From: Nelumbo lutea
Taxonomy: Eukaryota; Streptophyta; Magnoliopsida; Proteales; Nelumbonaceae
Direction of reading: 5' to 3'
DNA: 64,000 bases
NCBI GenBank assembly: GCA_022828595.1
Contig: JAKGHH010000002.1
Location: 45,850,222 to 45,914,221, forward strand
The notes beneath the pieces were generated by a model that did no database searches, was not told the origin of the DNA, and saw nothing but the letters and a program-made list of their open reading frames with translations. The translations under genes and the position numbers were made by a program. Numbering within the stretch: position 1 is the stretch's first letter; the number at the start of each line of letters is the position of its first letter. Below are positions 33,595 through 47,000 of this stretch, piece after piece.

Positions 33595-36500
33595 CTTTAA
33601 ACACAAAATAACAATAATCAGAAGTACTGCTAGATAGGAAATACAAAGAAATAGAAGAGTGGTTACATGGTCACACCCAGGCATGTGATGAAATCACATG
33701 GTGCTTGATAATAAGAACTACCATTTCATAGGGAAAATATATTTTTCTAAAAAAATATAGTCTACCCCTGCGAGCAGGCACTTTGTGCAAAAGGTACTGC
33801 TAGATAGGAAATACGAAGAAATAGAAGAGTGGTTACATGGTCACACCCAGGCATCTGATGAAATCACATGGTGCTTGATAATAAGAACTGCCATTTCATA
33901 GGGAAAATATATTTTTCTAAAAAAATATACAGTTTACCCCTGCGAGCAGGCACTTTGTGCAAAAGCCAAAGGTTAGGACCATATCCAGTCAACCCCTCCC
34001 AAGACCCCAGATAGCTGGGACCAACATTGGATAATGGCCTTCTAGGACAATCTGTTTTCACCATTTTGATTGTGATGATTAGGCTGTTGATTATGTAAAC
34101 CTGCAAAGGAATTGCAGGATTCGCTAACCTTGTTATTTTGCCACAGAACAGTTGACTGTACAGAACAAGGGCACAAGGACAAGCAGAATTCAACATAACC
34201 AGAAACATGTCATAAAGTTTCTTGACTTTTTCTTAGTTCCAACTTAGCATTTCAAATCCATTTTATTCTCCTAGGAAAAACTTTTTCTGATAATTGAATA
34301 CCATTATAGGTGCATTTAATATGCATTTCTCTATTCAATTCCTTCAAATCCTCGTTCCACTTGGGGAATTGAAATAATAACATACAGCAGAGATTTTTAG
34401 CTATTATCAATGAAGGCAATACAATATATTTTCTAAGAGTTAATTGGGTTATTAACATAAAACCTCTTATTGCTTGCATAAATATAAAAGTATCCCAGGC
34501 TTCTGCTATTCTTATCCATTCATTCTCCTCTTTTTTCTCTTTCTTTTTTTTTTTTCTTTTGCCTTTTCTTCCTCAGCAGAATCTGAAATTGTGAATTCCG
34601 TATTTTTCTCTATCCAATTCCTAAAAGTTAGCTTCAGAATTCTGGAGATATCAAAAGAAAAAAAAATAACGGTTTTGTCTTTTCTTCTGTCCAAAAAAAA
34701 GCGGGGAATGTGCATTTGTTTGAAACAGTTCCCCAATTATTGTTTTACGCCTTTGAGCGCACAACATGGATTGATCTAGGAGCACTGTCTAATGCTGCCT
34801 TGAAAGTTTTAACTGTTGTGCTTGCACATGTGCCTCACTCATTACAATAACAGATTTCAGAAAATGCTAAATTTTCAGGTAGTAATATCTAGGATGCATG
34901 CATTCTGATCAGTAGTTCTTCTAAGTAGAACAATAATTCTTTCAAGAATAGTAGTGCATACACAGTTCCAACAGTCAGTTCACTGCCCTAATACACCAAC
35001 TTGTTGTACCTGTGTCCAAAACTTGTTTGCAATGTACAATTGTCATAAGGGTGTCATGCATTAATATGTTTTGTATGAGGCATGTTATAATGAGTCAACC
35101 TACAAGTGAGCCAAAGTTGTAATGGTCAAAAATCAAAAGTTTGTGGCACTTTGGGTGCTGATTGAGACAAGTTTCATTGCCATATTGTTCCCTAACTCAA
35201 GTTGACTGTATGAACAATACATTCTCTTAATAAATATTGACTTGGGATGTATACAAAAGATTTCAATGCGGTCTTGGAGAAGACATACCTAATATATCCA
35301 CTAAGATGAACTAGGATGTCTAGATGTCGAATTACAAACAATTCATATCATGTATGTAGTTGGAGAATAAAAGTAAATATTGACTTGGGAGGTATACACA
35401 ACTGGAAGCAGAAACTATGAGGTCCAAATTCCAGATCCCTGGTGTACATGGGTCATGGGTGCTGATGCGTCTTCTTTTTTGGATTAGTAGTGCTGACCCA
35501 ACCCAAGTATTATAATTGAGCCCAATACAAAGATTGTCTTTGTACCCCTTGCTTAGCTAAGCCATCTGCCAGACTATTTGCAGTTCTCCTTACCCATTTA
35601 ACATGGATCATGTCTTTTGACAGTCATTTAAAGCACCTGAAATCATTCCTTAAGTGCCATGTCACCCCCTCCCCCCTTTTCAGCCATTTGACAACTGTTC
35701 CCAAATCACCCTCAATAATCAGTCTATCAATACCCAACTCATTGGCCTTCTCAACCCCATAAACTGCAGCCAATAACTCTGATCTAACCACATCACCTTG
35801 CTCAGATGGGCCTGATTATGAGGCTATTATGTTACCTTCCTCATCCCTAATGACCCCTCCAATACCTGAGGGGCCCGGATTGCCCACACAACTCCCATCA
35901 AAGTTCAGTTTCTCATGTACCCTGTGCTTCTTCTTTGGTGGCTAAAGGGGTAAAGATGTGTTTTCCAGCTAATGTGAAGAGCCTCATATTTGCTTGGTGG
36001 CTAAAGGGGTTAAGGCTGGCGGAGTAGTCTGGGACACTATACCTGCAGCAGTGTGGATGGGGTAAAACTCAAAAGAGGAGGTTCTCAAAAAAATTTGGGC
36101 ATGTTCTATTCGTGGTTGGCTAATCACTCTCCATTCAAAGCTAGACACACAAGTTCTTTTTTTGATAGGGTTTTCTTTTTGGATAGTTTTATGTAATTTC
36201 TGGTTGGTTGGGTTTATTTTGGGGACGTTGGGTCTCCTCTGGTACAGATTCTCATTGTACAGGGGTCTGGGATGATTGTATATTTTTTTTCATTTTGATT
36301 CATAATACAATACTTTACCTTCTTCAAAAAATAATCTTCAAAAAAGAGCTAAGTTTCTTTCAGCCACAATTTGGGGTGATGCGCCTATTTTCTATTTTTT
36401 ATTTAATACCAATATTTGCATTCTTCAAAAAATAATAGTCTATTGATGCATCTGTGTATCAGTATGAGTTGAATTTCCTCATTCTCAGATCTGGAGTCCC

Positions 36501-38007
36501 AAGATCCCGTAGAAATAGCTTTTGTGTTCCAGACAGTAATCCTTGGTAAATGCCAAGAACAAATTATCTGGATTTTGCGTCTCATGTAACAAAGAGGTAG
36601 AAACAACGGATCACCTGTTTTTACACAGCAAAAAACAGCTCTATCCTATAGAATCAGTGAATCACATATTGGATCCACCTTAGATGGTGCTTCCGAAGAT
36701 CCCTTAAAGAGCTATTATTCAGCTGCTCTTTAAGAAAGGTGAGTAAGATGGCCAAAGTAATTTGTGAAACCCTTCCTACGGCAGTGATTTGAGTTACTTG
36801 CATAAGACAAGATTTTCTGAAACTGGAAGAGCTTCTCAGAGGATTGATGGGCAGGGTGCATCAGTAGCCATCCAAAAGGATTTCAGGGGAAGTCCCATCT
36901 CTGTAAATGAACTACAGTTACATGTCAATGCATTAGGGTGGATGGATAACACTGCGTAGCATCTCACTATACATGAGCTTCATGTACAGACATTGTAAAT
37001 TTGATTAATTCAAATATTTTACCATAAAAATAAGTTCTACCAGTTTAAACTACATATCCTGAAACATGTTTTAAAGTGTCCATAAATTTCCTAGTATTTC
37101 CAAAACATGTTTTCATTCCCCATGGGTGCTGAGACAGAATATTGCTGGAATCAACATATTCCCCAATCAAAGATACAAGTGCTATCTTGAGTATAAGAGT
37201 TAGTATTATAACATAAGTTGGCAACAATGTTTTAGATATGTTAAGTAATAGTGTAACTTCCCACCTAATGTACATGATTACCACTTTGAGCCAGCTCAAA
37301 ATTCTTTTCACACATGACGATTTGGTTGATCAATTAGAATCATTTGTGCTTTCTTTGAGTTTAAATGTTGCTTTAACTCGCTCTATGATGTAGTTTTTGA
37401 TGATTTGGGACAAGATAATAATTTAAAAGGGTCAACCTATGCATCTTTTTTGTAATTACACAAAATAGCATTCTATATTTTTACATATTTCACAATGCTT
37501 CCACCATGCCTAATTTTTTGTTTTTTACAAAATTTCCGTACAACATTTCCGACATGTTTCCTATATTTGATTATTGATATTTCCACCAACATTGACATTT
37601 TAAACCTTGTGAAACACAAATAGAATCTGTAGCACAATACAAACTGTCTAAATTTGTTTGATGTAAATAATAGTACCTTTTTAGACTCAGCATAGAGCCC
37701 CATTCCAGCAACATAGAACGGAACCTCACGACAAAGTGTAGCACCAGTTCCACGAAAGAAACCTTTTAGGCCATCTTGACGCATGGTACCAACAATTGCC
37801 TCTCCCACATTGTCAAAAATGCCTGCCTGTAAGCGCTGCTTCAATACCTCGCAAGGGATCCGCACTGCTGTCCCCAAGATTGTGCTGCAAAAGGATGATA
37901 TAGATTGCACCTGATGAACAAAAACATATATCAAGTTTATTAAATTAAGTTTACTAGTAGCAGCTTACTTCTTATGAAAAACTCCCAGTGTTGTATGTGA
38001 ATGTGTG

Positions 38008-38043
<36 letters not shown>

Positions 38044-41000
38044 ATTTGTACTATGGATGGGAGAGTAGCTTATACAGATAACAGTATATCATAGGATCAT
38101 AGGATGAAGAACTGCAAATTCTGAAATTGAACAAGAATAGGCTATTGTATGAACTTGAGAAACCTAATAACCAGTTACCTGAATATCCGGAAGAGTTGGC
38201 GCAATATTTATTAGTACAACTTTGCTTGCTTCAAAAATTCCAGTCCGTAATCCATGGCTGCCATGTCAAAGAAAATATACATAAATGTGAGCCAGAACAA
38301 CAGATATTCGTACATACAAAATAAAGATGAGAAAGCTAACCTTGAAAATTGACCAAGAATTGCTGGGATGGAACCCCTATACAGTCCCTGCACTCCAATT
38401 TGAGGAAGCATTGATACAATTTCAGGGAAGGAGAGTGTCGATGCTTGCACTCGAGTCTGAAAAAATAAGACATCATTATGAAAGCCCAATGATATAATAG
38501 TATCAGAACGATAAACACTGTACTATAAATAGAAGGATTGTTTAAGGAGTCTCCAAAAGATGTTGGAAATAGTTTTTGGTCTTTGCTAGAGCTTGCACCA
38601 TATCTCTTTAGTAGGGAAAGGGATGAAAGAGGTAGTAGAGGGTTCAGATAGGGGTTTAAAGAATGAGGCACAAGAAAACAGGCCCGAAGAAGAACAATGT
38701 CCATATACGACCATCAAGATTAAGAGGGTCCAGGAATACTTCTTCCAGGGTGTGAAATAAATTAAGCACATTAGGCCTGTCAGAATCCCTTAGTCCCCTT
38801 CTAAAACCCAAATCCCAACTGAAGCCATTATTAGAGTTTGAAGGAACCAAGAAATTGGAGATAGGAAGGATTATGCTTAAAAGACAAAGCAAATAGCAAT
38901 GGGAATTGATCTTTTAGAGGGGAATTTCCAACCCAAACATGTTCCCAGAATTTTAAACGATCTCCAAAACAAAGGTCATACCTGACATAGGGGAGGAAAG
39001 AAGGTAGCACTGGATTGATAGCTTTCCAAGGAGATGTTTGAGTTTCCCTAGCTGACACTCCAGCGTCCCACCCATTGTCCAAGAGCCCATGAATGCTGAT
39101 GATCACTTTGCACCACAATTTGTCCCTTTCTAGAGGCATCCTCCACAGCCACTTCCCCAACAAAGCTAAGTTCCTTCTCAGTACATTCCCTAGCCCTAAA
39201 CCCCCTCAGGCTTTACATCTTTTAACTACTTTCCAATTGACCCTATGATCCCTTTTTTCTTCCCCCGGCTCCCATAAAAAATCTCTCATCAATTTTTCTA
39301 GCCTTTGTTCAACACCTTCAGCGAGCTTGAAGACTGACATGAAGTAAATTGGAAGGTTTGCTAAGGTCGATTTAATCAATGTAATCCTTCCCCCTAGTGA
39401 TAAATACCCTTTTTTCCAACAAGCAAGTCTCTTAGTAAACCTTTCCACATCGGGGCTCCAAAAGCTTGACTCCTTCGGGTTGGCTCCTAGGGGGTAAACC
39501 TAAGTAGTTAAGAGGCCATTGTGTTACACTACACCCCAAGATTGATGTACACTCTGTCAGTTCCCCTACTACCATATTTATACCCACTATGCAGATCTTG
39601 TCAAAAAAATTTTTGACAAGTAATAGTAAAATTTTATTAATTCAGAACCTGATTTAGAATTGTAATTTTGTACAACATCCCATGGAGGCACAAGCTGCAG
39701 ACCATGCAGCTCTTGTCAAAATTAATCTTTAGGTGTGACATTCTTTCAAAGAGTTGTACCATCATCTTCAAGTTTCTAACCCTCTATAAATCCTCCACAT
39801 CTGTAATAAGAGTACATAAAAAAGGGGAGAGAGGGTGTCCCCGCCTAATTCCACGGATAGCATGGAAAAAATCCACTGCAATACCATCATAGTTGTCACG
39901 GCAACGCCTAGGCAATTGGGCAATTTTTAGAGGTCACCTCACCCAAAGCCAAGGTGTTTTTGTATTAGGTGCTCACCCATATATATATATATATATATTA
40001 TCATTTTTTGAATGTGCATATGTATTATATCATTTTATTGGTTTGTTTTATTTTATTAGAACACACCCTGTTGTATGTTACCAATTTTTTTATTAAAGTA
40101 TTGTTCAGTCCATTGTTTAAGAAATCTTTTTGGGATGAAACAGGGGCTCTGCCTCCTTGTTCGTCCTAAAATCACACTGGTACTCCTTTATTTTACTTTC
40201 TTACTTAAAAAAAAAAAAAAAAAAAAACACACTTTTGGGAACGAAACAGGGGCTCTGCCCCCTTCTTCTTCTTAAATAGGGGTTGTGCCCCAACTTTCTA
40301 AAACTTTCCTGTATTTTTTGCACTATTTTTTAATAATGCATTTTTTTAGCCTGAAACAGGGTCTCCACCCCCTTAAACATAGTCCAAGTCATCCTCTTGG
40401 ACAACTTATTTTCGGAATGAAACAGGGGCTCTGCCCCCTTATTTTTCTCTCTTTTCTTAGCTGCACTCCCCCATTTTTGTTGGCCTGTATGCTAGCTATG
40501 GCATCTTATGTTTTATTCGAATGATTTTATTGCTAATAGCTAGCATACAGGTATGTTGGTTAGTATAAAAAACTAATAAAGTAGCTTAAGAGGGGTAGGG
40601 ATATTTATTTTATACTTTCAAATTCCATCACCTAGGCACCTAGGCAACTGAGTGTTCTGTGGTCACCTAGGCTCGCCTAGGCGCCTTGACAACTATGAGT
40701 ACCATTAACTATCACTGAATAATGACAATTTTGGAGGCAACCCAAAACCCACTTACACCATTTCTCCCCAAAGCTGCAATGTTCCAACACCTCTAATGGG
40801 AAAGACCAATCAACCAAATCATAAGCTTTCTTCAAATCCAGTTTGCAAATGATACCCTTTTTTCCTGTTCTCTTTAATTCCTCTACATGTCTGCAGAAGA
40901 TCTCATCACTCTTAACTAGTTCATTCCTATGTCATCTCAGCTAACCAAATCCAGGTTTAGCCATCATGGACTATTCCTGATCAGATTACATTTTTTTTTA

Positions 41001-44000
41001 TCAGTAAATTGTAAGATATATTAATTCATAGCCCAAGATGGTACATTTTAGGGAGAGACACGAGATGCTACCTCCCCTTTAAGGAGGGGAGATGGAGGAA
41101 ACCATCAACCCTTTAGTTACTAAGCACTTCCTGATGAGATTACATGACCAAGTTATTTTGGAAAGTCTAAGCACTTCCTTTTCACAAAGTAGCCAATACT
41201 TTGAGGATAAATCCAGTTTAGCATCAATTTCATCAATCTATTTATTAAATACCTATCTATAGACAAACAAAAACCCCTAGAGGTGTGAAGAGATTTTACC
41301 CCTCCCTCCTCTTGTATCTTATTCTCTTACTATTTCTAAATAAAAGTTTCTGCTAATTATCAAAAAAACAAAACTAGAGGTGTGGTCTCCCCCAATGGGC
41401 GGGTGATTGAAATTGAACTTCAATGGTGATAGTGTGGGCAATCCAGGTCCTTCAAGAATTGGAGGGGTGATAAGAGATGAGGGTGGTTTTATACGTGCCT
41501 TGTACTCAGACCCAATTGAGCAAGGTAATTCTGTAAGAGCAGAATTCTTGGCTGCAGTTTTCGGGAAAAAGATGGCTAAAGAACTGCGAATTGGGAGGTT
41601 GGTAATTGAAGGTGATTCAAAGCTGGTAGTAGGGTGGTTAAAGAAAGGAAAGGGGGTGATTTGGCAGCTTAGAAATGAATTCAAGGACTTCAAATGGCTA
41701 TCAAAAGATATGACCATTCAAATAAAGTAGGTTAGGAGATCTGCTAATAGTCTGGCAGATGGCTTAGCTAAGCAAGGGGTTCAAAGACAACATATGTGCT
41801 GGGCTCATTTGGTCTGTCTTGTAATGGGTTTGACTGCTTTTTTACTTCTTTTTGTAATATCTTCTTCCTAAAGTTAATGAATGAATGAATTTCTGTGTTG
41901 CTGATTAAAAAAAATACCTATCCAAAGACAAAAGTATTTCTGGAAATTGTAAAAAGCCTAAATTACCTGTGTAGCCAGCTAAATTATCAAGCAACTGTCT
42001 TGACCTACTAACCCTAGCCAATGACCACAGGTCTTCTCCCTCAATCTCCCTCCCACCCTCACAAAAAAAAAAAAGAAAATGTAAAAAGAAATTATGAAGG
42101 ACAACTAAGCCAAAGAAATACCTTTATTGTATCAATAGGATGCATTAGTGAAGTGGAAAGTGCACATGAAAGGCCACCCGCCAACGCAGATTTTAGGACA
42201 CTTCCAGCAGGTATTTCCACTGGTGGTGCAACAGCTACAACAGTAGCAGCTTCAAACCATATACTCCTGTACATAATATTAAAAAAAAAAGTAACAAAAC
42301 TCAATCATCAGAACAATCTTTTGTAGAATATGACTATTATAAAATATATAAATATAAAACATTTTGCAAACAGTATTTATCCAGATATCCATATAAGCTA
42401 AGAAATAAAGAAACCCAAGAATCATCAGATCTTCATACAGAAATTAAACATTAACTCCTGAAACCACTTAATAGAATTAGCATTTAGGGTTCTGATTTAC
42501 TTGCAAAGATGAACAATTCCAGGTGAAGGGGAACAAGTTCCAAAAAATTTTATCAAAGATGAGATTTTCCAAAAAACTTGATATGAATGTCTCATGTTTA
42601 GCTTTGATACATTTTGATCTACAAATGAATCAAGATCCAATGTTTCTACTGTACTACTAACAATGCTTGATAGAGTCAGTGAACAGTTCTAATACAATTG
42701 TGCTCTGTATTTGACCAAGGGTCAATGTCAATGAAACCCCGATAGAGACCTACTCTAATGATGCAATGGTAGTAAAATGAACTTTTAACAGTTCTTGCCT
42801 CCTCGAATCTTTTCAACTATATTATGCTAAAACGCTTTTCCAGTTTTTAGTTTGAAGAAGTAAAATGCTTAGCCCAAGACAGTTAAAAGAATGAAAAGAT
42901 GGCTAAGGAATCAGTGACAGCCCAACCATTTCTGACCTTTCAAGTCACTAGATAACAATGCCTCAAATTATTTGCAGAAACAAAAGGAAGTTGCAAGATC
43001 ATTAAGGTTGACGGGTAATCCCTTCAACAGTGAGGGACTGTACCGATCCCCATAAACCCAATACAAAACTAATGATAAAACAAAATAGACCCTACTACTC
43101 TCTGAAAAGACTATTTCCTGCTAAGAAATCCCAAACAGATGAGTTCTGCAAGTTTTTGTTCACAGCAATCCACAACCCAACTCTCCTCGCCACCCTTCTC
43201 AGCAGATCCACTTCTTTATATCTTTGCTTTAAAAAATTATGCTGATTCTTTTGGTGCAAATGGACCAGATAATGACAGCTGGAATAATTCACCAAGTTAT
43301 TCTCCCTTTTCTGGAAAGTCCCTCAACACACCAAGTTTCCAGCATCTCTCTAACTGATTTGGGTGATGACCAGCAAAGGTTCATGACAGAAAAGAAGTGC
43401 ATCCAGATTCTAAAGATGAAGGGACAATGGATAAAAAGATGGTCCAGTGTCTCTTCCCTTTCATTACATAGGACACACCTGATGTCTTGGATGTCCATGC
43501 ATCTGTTAGTTTGTTCTTGGTCAGGCATTTTCCTAACAGAAGTTGTAGATAAATATGCTTCACTTGAAATCTAAGTCAAGAAAAAAGCAAAAAAGTTTAG
43601 AATAAAAGGCAGGCATAAGTTGAGGTAAATATAAAATGGGAGAATTTTGTATTCAGAGATTTAACATTACAGCAACCATGTAATATTTTGTAAATATTCG
43701 TTTAAGGTTTCTTGAAAGAAAAGATTCCAGTAACTTGAATACTATCATTGTATAAAAAAATGAGAAAATCCTTCTGAAGCTCTTCTATATTTCTCCTTTC
43801 CCTTTTCCATGGACAGTAATAAAGATTACAGAAATATAAGAAAATGAAGAAAGCAAAGGATGAAATAGAATCATTCCTGACATCAAAAAAGAAGTACACA
43901 AAGCAGCTGGCGAAGTTTCTATTCTTTCATTGAGGCCATGAGAGACAAGTAAACACATAATACACTATAACTTCACTTCACACGTTATATGAATTTTCGC

Positions 44001-47000
44001 ACAATTTATTTTGTCTGTACTGAATAAGACAAAAGGTAAATGAAAATGATATTCATTTTTATTACCAAAAAAAAAAAGATTTTCAGTTTAAAGCAACATC
44101 TTAAAAAAAATGATAGGGTTCACAAAGTCCAAGTAGTTTGCGTAAGGCTTCTTTAGTTTGTTGTGAACAGAACATCAAATAAATGTTTATACAAATAAAA
44201 TTGACTAACTATTCACTGATAGATTATGTTCATCTGAAAAACTGAATGCCTGTAACATTTACATTGACAAGAAGCCAAATTTGCTCATTTCATTTTTATT
44301 CTATAACTTCTCAAATTATTTACAGTAACAGACTGAACTCATCTTACCGAGGATCATCTTCAAGTCGATCAGAAGGGAGTAGGAGCATAAAATTGCGGAA
44401 ATGGCCATAGGAAATAGAGCCTTCAGTATCAGCATTTAAAAAACGCATCATGGCAACAGCATTGTCTTCATTCGCAGGTAGTCCTGCACTTTTAAGAGAC
44501 ATCAAAATTTGACTCTTCTGCAAGGTACCAGACTTGCTTAAACAGAGAGTGGTATAAGCTCGAAGAATGGTAGGTTCCTTCTGTTCCATCAAGGATAAAA
44601 ACTGTTTCCACCCAAATGATTTTGAGAATATATGACTCCTGGTTCGGCGCATAAACTCCCGAGCATATTTCTGTGGTAATCTTCTCTTTCTCATTGCAAT
44701 TTCAAGATCTTCCAGTGTTACCTGGCCATCACCATCTCTGTCCAGTTCCTCAAAAAAACGCCTTCCTGTAAGCAGATGAGGTTAGTGTAAGGCAAGTAAC
44801 TTGATTGCAGAAAACAATAAAAGCAAAAGCATGACAAAAAGGAACTTTTATGCACCCCTTTAAATCAGCTGCTGTTATATGAGAAGTCCCACAAAAATAA
44901 GCCAAGGGTATCTTCAACTGGAGAAAAAAATAATGCAATATATGGAAAGTAACTCACAAACATGAAACTCTTTTTACTGCTTCCAAGAAGGTTTTCAAAT
45001 TCAGTAAGTCTTTTAAATCCAAGTATTCATCTAATATAATGATAATGCTGGCAAACTGCAGGTGAGACAATTTTTCCTTCTTTTCTGGTTTTCCCACCAC
45101 AAAAGCTCTCATGCACCCCTATCATTCACCCTTGTTATCAACTTGTGAAAGATTTTCTTCACCATTAAAATGTATAGCAATGGCAACAGGCGAGGCCTCT
45201 TGAGACGTGGAAGAGCCCCTTTGGGCTCCCATTGATCATGATGGAAAAGTTTGTGAATAAAAAACAACTTAGTATCTACTTAATCTACCTCCTCCCAAAA
45301 TCCATCGTAGTAAGCATCAAATTAAGAAGCCTAATTAACATGATCATGTGCTTTTTCCATATCCAATTTACACAAATTTTCTCCCACCTTCATCAACCAC
45401 CTCATTTACCATTGGAATCTGGTCTAGAATTTGCAATCTGCTAACAAAAGCACCTTGAGGAGGGGAGACACTAGATTCCAACCCCCCCCCCCTCAACCTT
45501 AGGGAAAGTACCTTAGCAATAATTTTGTAAATGTTTTTTCTTTGGTAGAATTGCATTGATTTTGTAAATGTTGGTTACCAAGATAATTTGCCTAAAATCA
45601 TTTCATGATGAAGCCCCAAGCCTTTAGGGAATTCAGGAAACGAAGGCAACACTTATTCCTTTACTTGTTTTGCCTCTTTCATGGAATTCCTCAAATACTT
45701 CCAAAACCTTCTCTATTATATCCCAATATTTCTAAGAAAAGGCCATAGAGAATCCATTCAGTCCAGGTGCTTTAACTTTGCTTACCTTCATCCCCTTAAA
45801 AGAAGCTTTGGATAAACCACACTACAAATAAAGTCCCACTGAACTACAAATAAGAGCTCACCTCACTCTCATTACTCATTAGTGCATGCAACAGGGAAAA
45901 TAATGTTTCTTCAATTTTACCAAGATCCATTATATCATTTCCATTGTGGAACAACTCAAAAACAAATTTTTCCTCTTTTTCCCTCTTATTTGACGATGAA
46001 GGTAAATCATAGAGCAGAGAGAGCTTTGCATCTCATGAAAAAAAGCCCTGAAAAGCTAAAAATAAATACAAATGATCCCCTACCATGCTCCAACTAGGAA
46101 CGCAGACATCTATAAAAACATATCAGAATAGAGACCAGAAACCATAATTCAAAAACTCCTAACTAAAACACCTTCAACTTCAACACTCCAACTATGATAG
46201 CCCCTATGCCACAATCTTCAAACACCACAGACCACACATACCACAAACCCCTAAACTGCTTGCTTACTACCCCTACCACCTCTACCTCTTATAGTACAGC
46301 ATATCCCTCTTCCTGCCTTAGGCTGCAAAGACATACATTTGGCTGGACCAGCCTCTTGCTTCTTCTTCTTCTTGTCATCAAACACTCATCACCTCACTAC
46401 CCACACTGCTCACGTCTTCATTCCTCTCTACCATATCCACATCAGATCTCTTTCACTTCACCCTATCTCCCTCTGTCTTTTTAAACATATTCCAAGCAAT
46501 GTTTTACCTCCCAAAAAGAAACGACCCAGAGAATCGGTTACGTGGATCTAAAACTCCACAATTTTTTTTTTCTGGAGGATTGGATTTACTAACCATGTAC
46601 ACTTTGATAATATGGACCTCCTCTCCTTCAACCTCTTCAAATACCCCCTCGCGGCCTTCCACCTCCAATAACACTGGCTATGCAGTCCACCCTCCTGAAC
46701 CTATCTGAATAGAGGAGTAGAGGACAAGTTCAATATCGTCATCCAGTGGAAGAATTGTGCTTTCCTGCTTTCAAGTCATCTTCTACCATCGCCTTCCAAC
46801 CTGTTCACCTGGCTATACTGACTTCTTCTCCTTATCACTAAACTTGATCAACCTCATGCAAGCTATGATTCCCATCCCCTTCTTTTATTCATTTGAATCT
46901 TGATTTTTTACACCATATAATTTCCTCCACTCTCAAATCTGCCCCTAGGCCCAAATTCCAGAAAAGACCATGTACCAATCGTCTTGTTTAGTCTCCTAGC

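Larger units (their letters stand above)
38540..40990 (-). mobile_element. LINE ORF2 fragment (RT to zf-RVT), interrupted by a hAT MITE
   Basis: Minus-strand coding pieces run in LINE order from high to low coordinate. The RT palm [14 protein letters not shown] lies near 40850 and CHYSVIVNG near 40710. After the MITE comes [19 protein letters not shown] near 39840, then [20 protein letters not shown] and [20 protein letters not shown], then [20 protein letters not shown] and IWCKL. The usual FADD box is missing between LSPFL and the LKINFDKS stretch, so an internal deletion accompanies the stops. The fragment lies in the intron between exons 3 and 4, in the same direction as the gene. Confidence 0.85.

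Noticed and set aside
46194..46708. Overlapping plus-strand frames rich in Ser, Thr and Pro
   Set aside because: Low-complexity composition, several competing frames and no domain. They lie in an intron beside LINE remains.
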